DNA of 39,408 nt from an uncultured Pelagibacteraceae bacterium. GTDB taxonomy: Bacteria; Pseudomonadota; Alphaproteobacteria; Pelagibacterales; Pelagibacteraceae. Under the pieces are notes generated by a model that worked only from the letters and a program-made list of their open reading frames with translations, was not told where the DNA came from and did no database searches. The number at the start of each line of letters is the position of its first letter. Positions within the stretch are counted from its first letter, which is position 1. The stretch spans positions 1 to 39,408 of the forward strand of contig CACAFZ010000006.1 of NCBI GenBank assembly GCA_902531885.1. The letters run 5' to 3'. The position numbers were made by a program, and so were the translations under genes. Positions 1 through 9,621 of the stretch are shown piece by piece.

Positions 1-448
1 ATACACATATAAAAAAAATTGTAGAGCCTAATGCAACACTTGTTTGAGGAATCCAAATTAAAATTTCGTCTGCACCCTCGCTTCTTTCTTGAAAATTGTA
101 AGAAACTACTAGCATTTTAACAAAATAATATGCAAGGTATCCAGAAAAATAGGTAGCAACAATTAAACACCATAATTCTAAAATATTTTTTTTTGTTTTA
201 GAAACTTTTTCTAAAAATAATGTTATTCTTATGTGACCACCTTCAATAAATGTATAAGCTAAAGCAAAAAAAGTGGCTGCGGCCATACAATATCCTGAAT
301 ACTCTGCTAACCCCCTAATATAAAATCCAAATATTCTTGAAGATATTCCAATTAAAATAAAGATTGCAACAAAAACCAAAAACATTGAAGCAATAAATCC
401 AGAAAACTTATAAAATTTTCTTAAATTTTTATCAATTATTTTTAACAT
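1..448 (-). CDS. dctQ: TRAP transporter small membrane subunit DctQ (partial, 3' end missing)
   Basis: Reading the minus strand from an ATG at 446-448 gives an open frame of 149 residues that runs off the window start (begins MLKIIDKNLRKFYKF). It has hydrophobic stretches near residues 15-40, 50-65, 88-110 and 130 onward, the four-helix pattern of DctQ. The segment GLAEYSGYCMAAATFFALAYTFIEGGHIRI matches the usual DctQ core, in which a conserved Glu and the G-H-I-R-I tail occur. DctQ is the small membrane subunit of tripartite ATP-independent periplasmic transporters and works with the large subunit DctM and the binding protein DctP. The gene follows dctP on the same strand, 47 bases away, so the two form an operon; dctM is expected just outside the window. 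The ORF track missed it because it is cut. Confidence 0.88.
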   Translation of the reverse strand, partial: MLKIIDKNLRKFYKFSGFIASMFLVFVAIFILIGISSRIFGFYIRGLAEYSGYCMAAATFFALAYTFIEGGHIRITLFLEKVSKTKKNILELWCLIVATYFSGYLAYYFVKMLVVSYNFQERSEGADEILIWIPQTSVALGSTIFFICV

Positions 449-455
449 GATTACG

Positions 456-482
456 ATAAGGCCATCTTAATGATGGCCTTAT
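456..482 (-). promoter_or_regulatory. Intercistronic hairpin between dctP and dctQ
   Basis: An 11-base perfect inverted repeat (ATAAGGCCATC / GATGGCCTTAT) with a 5-base loop lies between the dctP stop and the dctQ start. In the direction of transcription it is followed by CGTAATC and then the dctQ ATG, not by a run of U, so it is not a standard intrinsic terminator. Such hairpins between a binding-protein gene and its permease genes are known to protect the upstream message and keep permease expression lower. That role is inferred here. Confidence 0.75.
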
Positions 483-495
483 AGAATTGAAAAAA

Positions 496-1467
496 TTATT
501 TATATGCGTCTAAAACTGCTGCACCTCGAGAACCAGCCTTATCAGACCATTCTTGGGCCATTTTAGCTCCAACTTCTTCAAAATGCGCTTTTAACTGTGC
601 GTTTACTTTTCCTACCTGCATTCCAGCATCTGCTAAAGCTTTTTTATCTGCCACATTACCTTTTTTAGATAAATTCCAGCCTTTTCTTTCAGCTAAAGCA
701 GCTTGTTGCATAACTAATTCTTGAGTAGCGCTATCAAGTTTATTCCAGGCATCTTTGTTTACTATAATCATATTTTTTGGAAACCATGCTGCAATATCAT
801 AAAAATATTTTACACCATTTTCCCAAATTTTTTTATTTTTACCTGTTGTTGGTGAAGTAATCATACTTTCAACTGCGCCAGTTGAAAAAGCTTGACTGAT
901 TTCAGCAGCTTCAATTTTAGTTGGTGCCATTCCAGTAAGTTCAGCTATTCTTATGGTTGCAGAATTGTAAGCTCTAAATTTCAAACCTTTCAAATCTCCT
1001 ACACTGTTAATTTCTTTTTTACTATATAAACCTTGAGCAGGCCACGGCACAGCATACAAAAAAACTAATCCCTTAGAGTCCAAACTTTTAGCAATTTCAT
1101 CTTTTGATGCTTTATATAGTTTCATTGCATCAGAGTACGAAGTAGCCAAAAATGGTTGGGAATCTATTTCAAGCAAAGGATCTTCTTTGCCTAAAGCTGA
1201 CATGAACCTTTCTCCAATTTGAGCTTGTCCAGTCCTTACAGCTCTGAATATTTCTCCTCCCTTAAATAAAGATCCACCGGGGTGAGTAACAATTGTTAAT
1301 TTACCACCGCTTTTCTCAGTAACATTTTTTGCAAACTCTGTCGCATTTGCAGAATGAAAGTTTCCGGCTCCATAAGCTAGTGCCATATCCCATTTTTCCG
1401 CTAATGATATGTTTGAAAAAATAATTAGAGAAGCAATAATAGATAAAAAATATTTAAATAACTTCAT
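496..1467 (-). CDS. dctP: TRAP transporter periplasmic substrate-binding protein DctP
   Basis: This 323-residue protein is the extracytoplasmic solute receptor of a TRAP transporter. It opens with a signal peptide (MKLFKYFLSIIASLIIFSNISLAE) and continues with family features: GGSLFKGGEIFRAVRTGQAQIG around residues 64-85, and KFRAYNSATIRIAELTGMAPTKIEAAEISQAFSTGAVES around 163-200, where an Arg normally salt-bridges the substrate carboxylate. Length is normal for DctP. A strong ribosome binding site, GGAGG, sits 4 bases before the ATG (plus-strand CCTCC at 1472-1476), fitting a protein needed in excess. It is the first gene of the dctPQ(M) operon. The substrate cannot be named from sequence; organic acids are typical for the family. 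Confidence 0.92.
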   Translation of the reverse strand: MKLFKYFLSIIASLIIFSNISLAEKWDMALAYGAGNFHSANATEFAKNVTEKSGGKLTIVTHPGGSLFKGGEIFRAVRTGQAQIGERFMSALGKEDPLLEIDSQPFLATSYSDAMKLYKASKDEIAKSLDSKGLVFLYAVPWPAQGLYSKKEINSVGDLKGLKFRAYNSATIRIAELTGMAPTKIEAAEISQAFSTGAVESMITSPTTGKNKKIWENGVKYFYDIAAWFPKNMIIVNKDAWNKLDSATQELVMQQAALAERKGWNLSKKGNVADKKALADAGMQVGKVNAQLKAHFEEVGAKMAQEWSDKAGSRGAAVLDAYK

Positions 1468-1580
1468 TTATCCTCCATTTTTAATTTCTCTATTTGATTA
1501 TGTAAAAAAAATTAAATCAATAAGAAATTTTTACTACTTTTGATTGAATACAAAATAAATTACTGTATTATAGAATTATC

Positions 1581-2192
1581 TTGTTAGAAGAATCTATAGT
1601 TTTAGTTCAGATAATTTTTATTGATGTAATAATGGCTGCAGATAATGCCATTATAATTGGAATGATTGCTGCTAGCTTTGCGCCCAAGCATAGAAATCAA
1701 ATTATACTATGGGGAGTTTTTGGTGCCCTAATTTTCAGGATTATATTTGCATTCTTTGCTTCTTATTTATTTGGTTTTCCATATATAAAAATTATTGGTG
1801 GTCTTTTATTAATTTGGATAGTGAATGATCTAAGAAGAGACTTGTTTAATGTTAAAAAAATAAAATCACCAACCAAAGTATCTAGGGAACCGTCATATAT
1901 CCAAAGTGTTTACAAAGTTCTGTTTGCTGACATCACTTTAAGTTTTGATAATGTTATTGGAGTAGTTGGAGCTGCTAAAAATAATTATAATTTAATGATA
2001 TTCGGATTATTTTTATCAGTTGTTTTAGTTGTTACTCTTGCTAGATTTTTTGCCGAACAAATTAAAAATCATCAATGGTTCGGTTATTTAGGACTTTTTG
2101 TAATTTTAATAGTAGCATTACAATTGGTAATTGGTGGCTTAGTAGATTTAAATATTCTTCGAATAAATGAAGGTTTTAAAAAATTCTTTTAA
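1581..2192 (+). CDS. TerC/YjbE-family integral membrane protein
   Basis: This 203-residue protein has about six or seven hydrophobic helices and two repeated acidic motifs, DVIMAADNAIIIG near the N-terminus and DITLSFDNVIGV near residue 115. Those are the marks of the TerC family, in which paired Asp residues in the membrane bind metal. Some relatives export manganese or act with secreted metalloproteins, and the YjbE subgroup has this size. The start is TTG; no in-frame ATG lies upstream of it and the hydrophobic start LEESIVLVQIIFIDVIMAADN fits the family. A TATTAT-like -10 lies only about 10 bases before the TTG, so the mRNA may have almost no leader. It converges on the TPR gene with a gap of 3 bases. 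Confidence 0.85.
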   Translation: MLEESIVLVQIIFIDVIMAADNAIIIGMIAASFAPKHRNQIILWGVFGALIFRIIFAFFASYLFGFPYIKIIGGLLLIWIVNDLRRDLFNVKKIKSPTKVSREPSYIQSVYKVLFADITLSFDNVIGVVGAAKNNYNLMIFGLFLSVVLVVTLARFFAEQIKNHQWFGYLGLFVILIVALQLVIGGLVDLNILRINEGFKKFF

Positions 2193-2195
2193 TAA

Positions 2196-2627
2196 TTAAG
2201 ACTCATTACTTGTATCAAAATTTTTTAATCTTTTTTTAATCGAATCCCTTTTTCCACATAGGCTAGTACAAGCAATCTCAAATTTTTTTTGAAGTTCTTT
2301 CGCTTCAGTAAAATTAGATCTTTTTAATTTTATATCTATTAACATATATAGGGCCTCTTCATTTTTTGGATCTAATAAAAGAGTAGTATTTACATTCTTT
2401 AACTCTTCATTTTCATTTTCCTCAATTTTAAAAATTTTAGCTAAATATAGATAGGAGTCTGCATGTTTTGGGTTAAAAACTATATTTCTTTGAAACAAAA
2501 ATTTTGATTTTTCAAATTTTTTTTTATCAAAATAATTTTTTGCTTCTTTAAAAAAACTCTCTTTTGATAAAACATTGCCAAAACTAAAAAAAAATAAAAC
2601 TAGAATAAATGTAAATATTTTTTTCAT
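2196..2627 (-). CDS. Secreted small TPR-repeat protein of unknown function
   Basis: This 143-residue protein begins with a clear signal peptide (MKKIFTFILVLFFFSFGNVLS) and then carries two or three tetratricopeptide-like helices, for example FFKEAKNYFDKKKFEKSKFLFQRNIVFNPKHADSYLYLAKIF and LLLDPKNEEALYMLIDIKLKRSNFTEAKELQKKF. TPR helices usually hold protein partners together; no catalytic motif is visible. It is the last gene of the psd-pssA-GT-rlmE block, 40 bases after rlmE. Two Cys residues close together near the C-terminus (ACTSLCG) could form a disulfide in the periplasm. I do not recognise a named family. Confidence 0.75.
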   Translation of the reverse strand: MKKIFTFILVLFFFSFGNVLSKESFFKEAKNYFDKKKFEKSKFLFQRNIVFNPKHADSYLYLAKIFKIEENENEELKNVNTTLLLDPKNEEALYMLIDIKLKRSNFTEAKELQKKFEIACTSLCGKRDSIKKRLKNFDTSNES

Positions 2628-2667
2628 TATATTTTTAATACAAGTTATACCTAATTCTTAAAAATAT

Positions 2668-3279
2668 CTAAAGTAAATTTTTGCATATAATAAAGTTTTC
2701 TTTTGACTCTTTTCTGCTTGCTTCTGGTTTGTATATTCGTACTTCATTAAATGTTTTTTTTGCTTCATTAATTATATCATGGAACGAAGCGCCCATGAAA
2801 ATTTTAGAAACAAAAATACCTTTGGAATTTAGAATTTCTTTTGAAAACTTGATTGCAGAGATACAAAGTTCTCCTGTTGAAGTTGAGTCTAAATATTTGT
2901 TTCCTGTAGTATTAGCTGCCATATCTGATAAAACCACATCAACTTTATTTGGAAAATAATTTTTTATTTTTTTTTGATTATTAATATCTGTAAAGTCTCC
3001 TTTGATTTGAAATGTATTTTTTATTTTATCTACATCTTGAGTATCTATAGATAAAATTTTTCCATTTTTAATTTTTTTCGCAGCGTATTGCGACCAACTT
3101 CCTGGTGCTGAACCCAAATCTATTAACGAAATTCCATTTTTAAGAATTCTATATTTTTCGTCTATTTCTTGTATTTTATAAACTGCTCTAGATCTGTATC
3201 CTTCTTTTTTAGATTTTCTAACATATAGATCTCTTTTTTGCTTATTGATCCAGTTTTTTGATATTTTGTTTTTTGCCAA
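2668..3279 (-). CDS. rlmE: 23S rRNA (uridine-2552 2'-O-) methyltransferase RlmE (FtsJ)
   Basis: The 203-residue protein has the full RlmE layout: SRAVYKIQEI with the first catalytic Lys, the SAM-binding motif LIDLGSAPGSWSQYA, VVLSDMAANTTG with the catalytic Asp, FVSKIFMG with the second Lys and KESKENFIIC with the catalytic Glu (K-D-K-E tetrad). The E. coli enzyme is of similar length (209). It methylates U2552 in the A loop of 23S rRNA late in 50S assembly. The start is TTG, placed directly after the TAA of the glycosyltransferase gene, so translation is probably coupled. Confidence 0.93.
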   Translation of the reverse strand: MAKNKISKNWINKQKRDLYVRKSKKEGYRSRAVYKIQEIDEKYRILKNGISLIDLGSAPGSWSQYAAKKIKNGKILSIDTQDVDKIKNTFQIKGDFTDINNQKKIKNYFPNKVDVVLSDMAANTTGNKYLDSTSTGELCISAIKFSKEILNSKGIFVSKIFMGASFHDIINEAKKTFNEVRIYKPEASRKESKENFIICKNLL

Positions 3280-4179
3280 TTAATTATTAAATCTTAATTT
3301 TTTTTTAATATTTTTTCCATCTAGAGTCTCGATTTCACTCAAATATTCTTTATTATATCTTATGTGATCATTATTTTTGCCAGCTAAATGAACTATTCCT
3401 ATCTTATGATGTGGTAAATAATATTCAACAAGAGTATTTTTTATTTGATCATATTTTAATTTATTTATTAGTGTCCAGTTACAATAAGCTGGAAGTATTT
3501 CCACGGAAAGTTTATCCACATATATTGTTATATTCATAGCGATTTGTTCTGATCCCCATATTTTTCCTTTGCTTAAAGCTTGTTTTAAATTTTTTTGCCA
3601 AACTTCCCAGTGTGGTGCGTTCTTTTCTAATGAAAATACTCCTATGTTTAAATGAGGCATTAATGCTACTTGCCTTGCAATTTTTTCTGAAAATCCTGAT
3701 GATTTTGCATGTTTGTAATTTTGCGATTTAATTGTCGCGAAACTTTTAAAAAACCACTCAGCACGTAAAACCCTTCCGTATGATCTGTCTGCAGAAGTTG
3801 CTATGGCTAATTTTTTATTATCACATCCCTTAAAATAAAGGTCTACTGCTTCCCAGGAATTAACCCAAGCATCTGCATCTATCCATAAATATTTTTCATA
3901 ATCTGGAAAATAGTTTGGAATAAAAGCTCTTGATACTTGGCTTTTTAACCATTCTTTTTGACCAATTTTATGGTTGGGGACTTTAATATCCCAATTTGCA
4001 TCTTTAATTTCATCCACTTTATTAGAAAGTGATTCAACTTCATTCTTTTTAAGTCCTGCGTTTAAAATACATATTGCTGTATTTTTACTTTCTTCAAATC
4101 TTTTTATTGAGTCTATTAGTTCATTTAACAATTCAAAATAATTAGAATCAGCAAGAGAAATAATTACATTTTTTTTCAT
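3280..4179 (-). CDS. GT8-like nucleotide-sugar glycosyltransferase, function unknown
   Basis: This 299-residue protein starts with a Rossmann-like strand (MKKNVIISLADSNYFELLNELIDSI) and holds a DxD-type metal and nucleotide-sugar motif in YLWIDADAWV near residue 100. A later segment, LNIGVFSLEKNAPHWEVWQK, and IWGSEQIAMNI near residue 212 resemble the second half of GT8-like GT-A glycosyltransferases. There is no signal peptide or membrane helix, so it is likely cytoplasmic or peripheral. Its ATG overlaps the pssA stop by one base (TAATG), so it is translated together with phosphatidylserine synthase. That context suggests, but does not show, a lipid or envelope acceptor. The family call is by motif only. 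Confidence 0.62.
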   Translation of the reverse strand: MKKNVIISLADSNYFELLNELIDSIKRFEESKNTAICILNAGLKKNEVESLSNKVDEIKDANWDIKVPNHKIGQKEWLKSQVSRAFIPNYFPDYEKYLWIDADAWVNSWEAVDLYFKGCDNKKLAIATSADRSYGRVLRAEWFFKSFATIKSQNYKHAKSSGFSEKIARQVALMPHLNIGVFSLEKNAPHWEVWQKNLKQALSKGKIWGSEQIAMNITIYVDKLSVEILPAYCNWTLINKLKYDQIKNTLVEYYLPHHKIGIVHLAGKNNDHIRYNKEYLSEIETLDGKNIKKKLRFNN

Positions 4180-4973
4180 TATAAAATATCTTCATGTTCA
4201 GTATCTTCATCTTTTATATTATATTTTTTGCTTATTTTAAGATAATGAATTGAACTTATTGGTATCATCAAAAAATATAATAAAGCAGATAAAACTATAG
4301 CATTAAAAGTATAAATTAAGATTAAACCAAAGTAAAAAACTACTCCTAGCAGTAAAAAAATTGTAAAATTTCTTTGTACTTTTATTTTTTTAAATGAATA
4401 AGTGGGTATTTTACTAATTAAAAGTATAGAAATTATAATAAAAAGAATTGGTACAAACAAATCATAATTTAATTTAATAATTTGAAACTCACTAAAACTA
4501 TAAACTAATGGCATAAGAACAAGAACTCCTCCAGCTGGAGATGGTATTCCTTCAAAGAAGTTATCTCTCCATGAAGGATCTGCTTCTGAACTTACGTTAA
4601 ATCTTGCTAATCTGAGCGCCACGCACATAACATATATCAAACAAATCAACCAGCCAATTCTTCCTATTTCGTTTAATGACCAAAAGTACATTATAAATGC
4701 TGGTGCAACGCCGAAGCTAATTACATCTGTCAAAGAATCTAATTCTTTTCCAACTCTAGATGTTCCTTTTATCAGTCTTGCAATACGTCCATCGAGACCA
4801 TCTATAATTGCTGCAACAATAATTGCTATTATTGAAAACTGAAAGTTTCCATCAAATGCAAATTTGATAGAACTTAAACCTATACATACTCCTACAAGGG
4901 TAAACATATTTGGCAATATCACTCTTGTTTTTTTATTAGAAACTAATTTGATTTTATCTTTTGGCTGTTCCAT
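4179..4973 (-). CDS. pssA: CDP-diacylglycerol--serine O-phosphatidyltransferase
   Basis: The enzyme joins serine to CDP-diacylglycerol to give phosphatidylserine. The CDP-alcohol phosphatidyltransferase signature is complete: DGLDGRIARLIKGTSRVGKELDSLTD, followed by FGVAPAFIMYFW. About eight hydrophobic helices follow, as in membrane-bound PssA of alphaproteobacteria and Bacillus. The ORF track starts at 5009, overlapping psd by 32 bases with MRAKHCLRKNNE. I prefer the ATG at 4971-4973 (MEQPKDK), 4 bases after the psd stop, giving 264 residues. The product of PssA is the substrate of Psd, the gene directly upstream. Confidence 0.9.
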   Translation of the reverse strand: MEQPKDKIKLVSNKKTRVILPNMFTLVGVCIGLSSIKFAFDGNFQFSIIAIIVAAIIDGLDGRIARLIKGTSRVGKELDSLTDVISFGVAPAFIMYFWSLNEIGRIGWLICLIYVMCVALRLARFNVSSEADPSWRDNFFEGIPSPAGGVLVLMPLVYSFSEFQIIKLNYDLFVPILFIIISILLISKIPTYSFKKIKVQRNFTIFLLLGVVFYFGLILIYTFNAIVLSALLYFLMIPISSIHYLKISKKYNIKDEDTEHEDIL

Positions 4974-4977
4974 TTCA

Positions 4978-5625
4978 TTATTTTTTCGCAAGCAATGTTT
5001 CGCCCGCAATTGTTTTTTGATTAATTTTAACTAGTGGTTTATAATTTTCAAAAAAAACATCAACTCTACTACCAAATCTAATCATTCCTATCCGTTCTCC
5101 TTGTTTTAACTCTTGATCTTTTGAAACTTCAGTAACTATTCTTCTTGCAATTAATCCTGCTATTTGTACAACAATTATTTCTTCTCCTAAATTGTTTTGA
5201 ATTTTATAGTAATTTCTTTCATTATCTTCGCTAGCTTTGTCTAATGAAGCGTTAATAAATTTTCCTGGTTTATAAGAAATTTCTGAAACAGTTCCAGAAC
5301 ATGGTGTACGATTAACATGACAGTCAAACACATTCATGAAAATACTAATTTTATGGTATTTTTTATTTTCGAGACCAAGTTCTTTTGGTCCAATTGTTTC
5401 TAATACCTGTAACACTTCTCCGTCTGCAGGACTTATTAAATAGTTTTCATCTTCAATAGAAACTCTATCTGGATCTCTAAAAAAATAATAACACCATATT
5501 GTTAAAACTAAGCCTATGAACCCTAAAAAACCATTAATGAGATATAGTACAATTGTTAATGCTATAAATATTACAATAAACCTGTACCCCTCGTTATGCA
5601 GTTTTGGAAATAATTTATCTATCAT
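4978..5625 (-). CDS. psd: Phosphatidylserine decarboxylase proenzyme
   Basis: The 215-residue protein is the short, single-helix-pair type of phosphatidylserine decarboxylase common in alphaproteobacteria. A hydrophobic region fills residues 15-48, followed by YYFFRDPDR, the diagnostic SPADGEV, IFMNVFDCHVNRTPCSG, and near the C-terminus RFGSRVDVFF. The Gly-Ser in RFGS is where the proenzyme cleaves itself and Ser becomes the pyruvoyl cofactor. It converts phosphatidylserine to phosphatidylethanolamine at the inner membrane. It is the first gene of the block and faces icd across 75 bases, which must hold both promoters. Confidence 0.95.
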   Translation of the reverse strand: MIDKLFPKLHNEGYRFIVIFIALTIVLYLINGFLGFIGLVLTIWCYYFFRDPDRVSIEDENYLISPADGEVLQVLETIGPKELGLENKKYHKISIFMNVFDCHVNRTPCSGTVSEISYKPGKFINASLDKASEDNERNYYKIQNNLGEEIIVVQIAGLIARRIVTEVSKDQELKQGERIGMIRFGSRVDVFFENYKPLVKINQKTIAGETLLAKK

Positions 5626-5700
5626 GATCGTTTATTTGGTAATTTTAGAGTAATATGTATATAAGATGCTGAAATTCAACTATTAAGATATATCTAAATT

Positions 5701-6915
5701 ATGAGTAAAATTAGGGTAAAAAATCCAATTGTCGAGCTAGATGGCGACGAAATGACCAGAATAATATGGAAGTTCATCAAAGAAAAATTAATTTTCCCTT
5801 ATTTAGATTTAAAAATTGAATATTACGACCTAGGCATGAAAAGTCGTGATGATACCAAAGATCAAATTACTGTCGATTGTGCTAATGCCATTAAAAAAAA
5901 TGGTGTCGGAATTAAATGTGCAACAATAACTCCTGATGAGGGAAGAGTTAAAGAGTTTAATTTAAAAAAAATGTGGAGATCTCCAAATGGTACTATCAGA
6001 AATATATTGGGAGGTACTGTTTTTAGAGAGCCTATAATGTGTAAAAATATTCCAAAACTAGTTCCTAGTTGGACAAATCCAATATGTATAGGTAGACATG
6101 CTTTTGGTGATCAGTATAGAGCTACAGACTTTAAAGTTCCAGGTAAGGGAAAATTAGAAATAAAATGGACATCAGAAGATGGAAAAGAAAAAAAAGAATT
6201 TGAAGTTTTTGATTTTCCTGGTCCAGGAGTTGCTTTATCTATGTACAACTTGGATCAATCTATAAAAGATTTTGCAAGAGCATGTATGAATTACGGACTT
6301 AATAGAAAATGGCCAGTATATCTTTCTACAAAAAATACAATTTTAAAAAAATATGATGGTAGATTTAAAGATTTATTTCAAGAAATTTATGAAAAAGAAT
6401 TTAAGCAAAAATTTGAAGAGAGAAAAATAACTTATGAACATAGACTTATAGACGACATGGTTGCTTGTGCAATGAAATGGAATGGAAATTATATTTGGGC
6501 ATGTAAAAATTATGATGGTGATGTACAGTCTGATACAGTTGCTCAAGGATTTGGGTCATTAGGCCTTATGACAAGTGTTTTATTAACTCCTGACGGAAAA
6601 ACTTTAGAAGCTGAAGCTGCGCATGGTACAGTAACCAGGCATTACAGGTTGCATCAGCAAGGTAAAGAAACCTCGACTAATCCTATAGCTTCAATTTTTG
6701 CATGGGCAAGAGGTCTCTATCATAGAGGTAAGTTAGATGGCAATGAAGATTTAAAAAAGTTCGTAAAAAATTTAGAAGAAGTTTGTATAGAAACAGTCGA
6801 AAGTGGTTCTATGACAAAAGACTTAGCAATTTTAATTGGTCCTTCTACAAAATATCTAACTACGAATCAATTCTTAGATAAAATAGATTTCAACTTAAAA
6901 AAAAAATTAAATTAA
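5701..6915 (+). CDS. icd: NADP-dependent isocitrate dehydrogenase
   Basis: The 404-residue protein is of the eukaryote-like dimeric type found in alphaproteobacteria. Visible motifs include [13 protein letters not shown] at the N-terminus, the substrate loop [33 protein letters not shown], the metal-binding [20 protein letters not shown] and the NADP-binding [12 protein letters not shown]. It turns isocitrate into 2-oxoglutarate, making NADPH in the citric acid cycle. The ATG at 5701 fits the family N-terminus. Its end overlaps the end of alaS on the other strand by 9 bases. Confidence 0.96.
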   Translation: MSKIRVKNPIVELDGDEMTRIIWKFIKEKLIFPYLDLKIEYYDLGMKSRDDTKDQITVDCANAIKKNGVGIKCATITPDEGRVKEFNLKKMWRSPNGTIRNILGGTVFREPIMCKNIPKLVPSWTNPICIGRHAFGDQYRATDFKVPGKGKLEIKWTSEDGKEKKEFEVFDFPGPGVALSMYNLDQSIKDFARACMNYGLNRKWPVYLSTKNTILKKYDGRFKDLFQEIYEKEFKQKFEERKITYEHRLIDDMVACAMKWNGNYIWACKNYDGDVQSDTVAQGFGSLGLMTSVLLTPDGKTLEAEAAHGTVTRHYRLHQQGKETSTNPIASIFAWARGLYHRGKLDGNEDLKKFVKNLEEVCIETVESGSMTKDLAILIGPSTKYLTTNQFLDKIDFNLKKKLN

Positions 6916-9573
6916 GGATTTTATCTTTGTAAAGACTTCATCAATTTTAGATGTATCTATGCCTCCAGCTTGAGCAAAATCTGGTCTTCCTCCTCCACCT
7001 TTTCCACCAACTATATCAGATGCAATTTTAACTAATTTTACTGCATCATATTTTTTTATAAGTTTGTTAGTTATTCCTATTGCTAGTCCAATTTTTTCAT
7101 CTTTAATTGCAAACACTACTATAATTCCTTCACCCAATTCTTTTTTTCCGTTATCTACTATTTTTCTTAAATCTTTTGGTGGTAGATCGTATATCTTTTG
7201 AAATCTTAACTTTATATTTTTAATATTTTTATCATTAACGATATTTTTGTTTTTATCACTTAAAATAGATTTTAATAAAAAATCTTCATATTGTTTTGTT
7301 AGGTCTTTAATTAAATCTTTTTGATTTTTTACAACTAAGTTTGGTTTTCCTCCAAGTTTTATAATTTTTTCAGCTAAATCTTTTATTTTTTCCTCTTCTT
7401 TTTGACTAGATAAATCGGATAATTTTTCTTTTTGATTTAAAAATTCTTGAAGTTGTTTGTCTCTTAATGCTTCAACTCTTCTAATTCCAGCTGCTATAGA
7501 TGATTGGCTTACAATCTTAAATTTACCAATATCTCCTGTGTTTCTAACATGGGTTCCACCGCATAATTCTGTAGAAAAATATTTTTCTTTTTCACCTCCC
7601 ATTGATAAAACTCTTACTTCATCACCATATTTTTCTCCAAATAGAGCGAGAGCACCTTGATTTACCGCTTCTTTAGGAGTCATCATTCGTGTTTTTACAT
7701 CTGACTTATTTTTAATCATTGAATTTACAAAATTTTCAATTTTTTGGATCTCTTCTGACGATATGGGTTTCATATGGCTAAAATCAAATCTTAATCTGTC
7801 TGGAGCAACTAAAGATCCTTTTTGAGTTACATGAGTACCTAAAACTCTTCTCAAGGATTCATGTAATAAATGTGTTGCTGAGTGATAAGCTCTAACATTT
7901 TCTCGTCTTTCGATATCTATCTTCATTTCAACAGTATCTTTCAATTTTATTGAACCTTTTGTTACTTTTCCATAATGTACATAAAGCTCACCCAATTTTT
8001 TTTGGACATCATTTACCTCAAAATTAAATTTATCTGATGAAATTTTTCCTGTATCACCAACTTGTCCGCCTGACTCTCCATAGAAAGGTGTTTGATTTGT
8101 TATTATCATTCCTTCATCTCCACTGTTTAAAACTGAAACTTCTTTGTTTTCTTTTAAAAGATTAATAATTACCCCTTCTGCTTCATTTGTTTCATATCCT
8201 AAAAATTCAGTTGACCCAATTTTATCTTTTATTTCGTACCAAATATCATCTATTGAAGTGTCTCCTGAACCTTTCCAATTTTTTTTCGCAAGTTCTCGAC
8301 TTTGTTTCATTAAATTATTAAATTCATTATGGTCAACTTTAAGAGATTTGTTTTTTAAAATATCCTCTGTTAAATCTAATGGAAATCCATAAGTATCATA
8401 TAATTTAAAAGCTACTTCACCTGATAAAATTTTGTCTACTTTCAGAATTTCATCATTTAAAATTTTAATTCCACGATCAAGAAGAACTAAAAATTTTTCT
8501 TCTTCCATCCTTAAAGTTTCTTTAATAAGTGATTGCGCTCTTTCTAGCTCAGGATAGTTTTTAGACATTTCCTCTTGAAGAGTTTTAAAAATATTAAAAA
8601 AGATTGGTTTTTTTGCACCTAACATATGTGAATGTCTCATACCCCTTCTCATAATTCTTCTAAGGACATATCCTCTACCTTCATTTGAAGGAAGAACACC
8701 TTCTGAAATTAAAAAAGAGCTTGCTCTTAAATGATCTGCAATAACTCTAAAGCTAGAAATATTATTATTATCTGGTTTTTTTTTTACAGCTTCAGATGTT
8801 GATTGTATCAATTTTTTAAAATGATCTGTTTCATAATTATCATGTGTTCCTTGCAATAGTGCAGCTATTCTTTCCAAGCCCATTCCTGTATCAACTGATG
8901 GTTGGGGTAAGTTAATTCTTTTTTCTTTTGATATTTGTTCAAATTGCATAAAAACAAGATTCCAAATTTCAATAAATCTATCTCCATCTTGATCTTTAGA
9001 TCCTGGCAATCCTCCTTTTAAATGTTCGCCGTGATCAAAGAAAATTTCTGAGCATGGGCCACATGGGCCTGTTTCTCCCATTGACCAAAAATTATCTGAA
9101 GTTGGTATTTTAATTATTCTTTCATCACCAAAACCTGTAATCTTTTTCCATAATTTAAAAGCTTCATCGTCTTCTTTATATACTGTAAAATAAAGCTTAT
9201 TTTTATCTAATCCAAAATTTTTAGTTATTAAATTCCATGCTAGCTCGATCGCTGTTTCTTTAAAATAATCACCAAATGAAAAATTTCCTAACATTTCAAA
9301 GAATGTATGATGTCTAGGTGTATATCCTACATTTTCTAAATCATTATGTTTTCCACCGGCCCTTACACATTTTTGTGAAGTAGTAGCTCTTTTGTAATCT
9401 CTTTTTTCTAAACCTGTAAAAACATTTTTAAATTGTACCATGCCAGAGTTTGCAAACATTAAAGTAGGATCGTTATTTGGAACTAAATTACTAGAATCTA
9501 CGATCTTATGGTTATTCTTCTCAAAATACTTGAGAAAGGTACTTCTTATTTCATTTAATGTTTTGTCTTGCAT
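6907..9573 (-). CDS. alaS: Alanyl-tRNA synthetase
   Basis: The 888-residue protein has the normal order of AlaRS domains: a class II catalytic core ([33 protein letters not shown], then [19 protein letters not shown]), an editing domain with the zinc-site motifs [13 protein letters not shown] near residue 565 and CGGTHV near 667, and a C-terminal C-Ala domain ending in [16 protein letters not shown]. It charges tRNA-Ala and clears misacylated Ser and Gly. It lies after recA on the same strand but beyond a strong terminator, so it probably has its own promoter in 9574-9620. Confidence 0.97.
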   Translation of the reverse strand: MQDKTLNEIRSTFLKYFEKNNHKIVDSSNLVPNNDPTLMFANSGMVQFKNVFTGLEKRDYKRATTSQKCVRAGGKHNDLENVGYTPRHHTFFEMLGNFSFGDYFKETAIELAWNLITKNFGLDKNKLYFTVYKEDDEAFKLWKKITGFGDERIIKIPTSDNFWSMGETGPCGPCSEIFFDHGEHLKGGLPGSKDQDGDRFIEIWNLVFMQFEQISKEKRINLPQPSVDTGMGLERIAALLQGTHDNYETDHFKKLIQSTSEAVKKKPDNNNISSFRVIADHLRASSFLISEGVLPSNEGRGYVLRRIMRRGMRHSHMLGAKKPIFFNIFKTLQEEMSKNYPELERAQSLIKETLRMEEEKFLVLLDRGIKILNDEILKVDKILSGEVAFKLYDTYGFPLDLTEDILKNKSLKVDHNEFNNLMKQSRELAKKNWKGSGDTSIDDIWYEIKDKIGSTEFLGYETNEAEGVIINLLKENKEVSVLNSGDEGMIITNQTPFYGESGGQVGDTGKISSDKFNFEVNDVQKKLGELYVHYGKVTKGSIKLKDTVEMKIDIERRENVRAYHSATHLLHESLRRVLGTHVTQKGSLVAPDRLRFDFSHMKPISSEEIQKIENFVNSMIKNKSDVKTRMMTPKEAVNQGALALFGEKYGDEVRVLSMGGEKEKYFSTELCGGTHVRNTGDIGKFKIVSQSSIAAGIRRVEALRDKQLQEFLNQKEKLSDLSSQKEEEKIKDLAEKIIKLGGKPNLVVKNQKDLIKDLTKQYEDFLLKSILSDKNKNIVNDKNIKNIKLRFQKIYDLPPKDLRKIVDNGKKELGEGIIVVFAIKDEKIGLAIGITNKLIKKYDAVKLVKIASDIVGGKGGGGRPDFAQAGGIDTSKIDEVFTKIKSLI

Positions 9574-9621
9574 ATTTTTAAAATACAGCTTTTTTATTTG
9601 ATGTCTAGATATACAGATGGG

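Noticed and set aside
456-482. Intrinsic terminator between dctP and dctQ
   Set aside because: The hairpin is not followed by a U run in the direction of transcription, and dctQ begins 7 bases later.
2681-2959. Opposite-strand ORFs of the track (for example 2681-2959, 7457-7660, 8144-8392, 9744-10087, 11675-11863, 19215-19418, 19933-20127, 22608-22823, 27007-27438, 28850-29113, 29921-30124, 31322-31570, 33583-33837, 36590-36856, 38640-38864)
   Set aside because: They lie wholly or nearly wholly antisense to well-supported genes and show no recognisable domain, so they are shadows.
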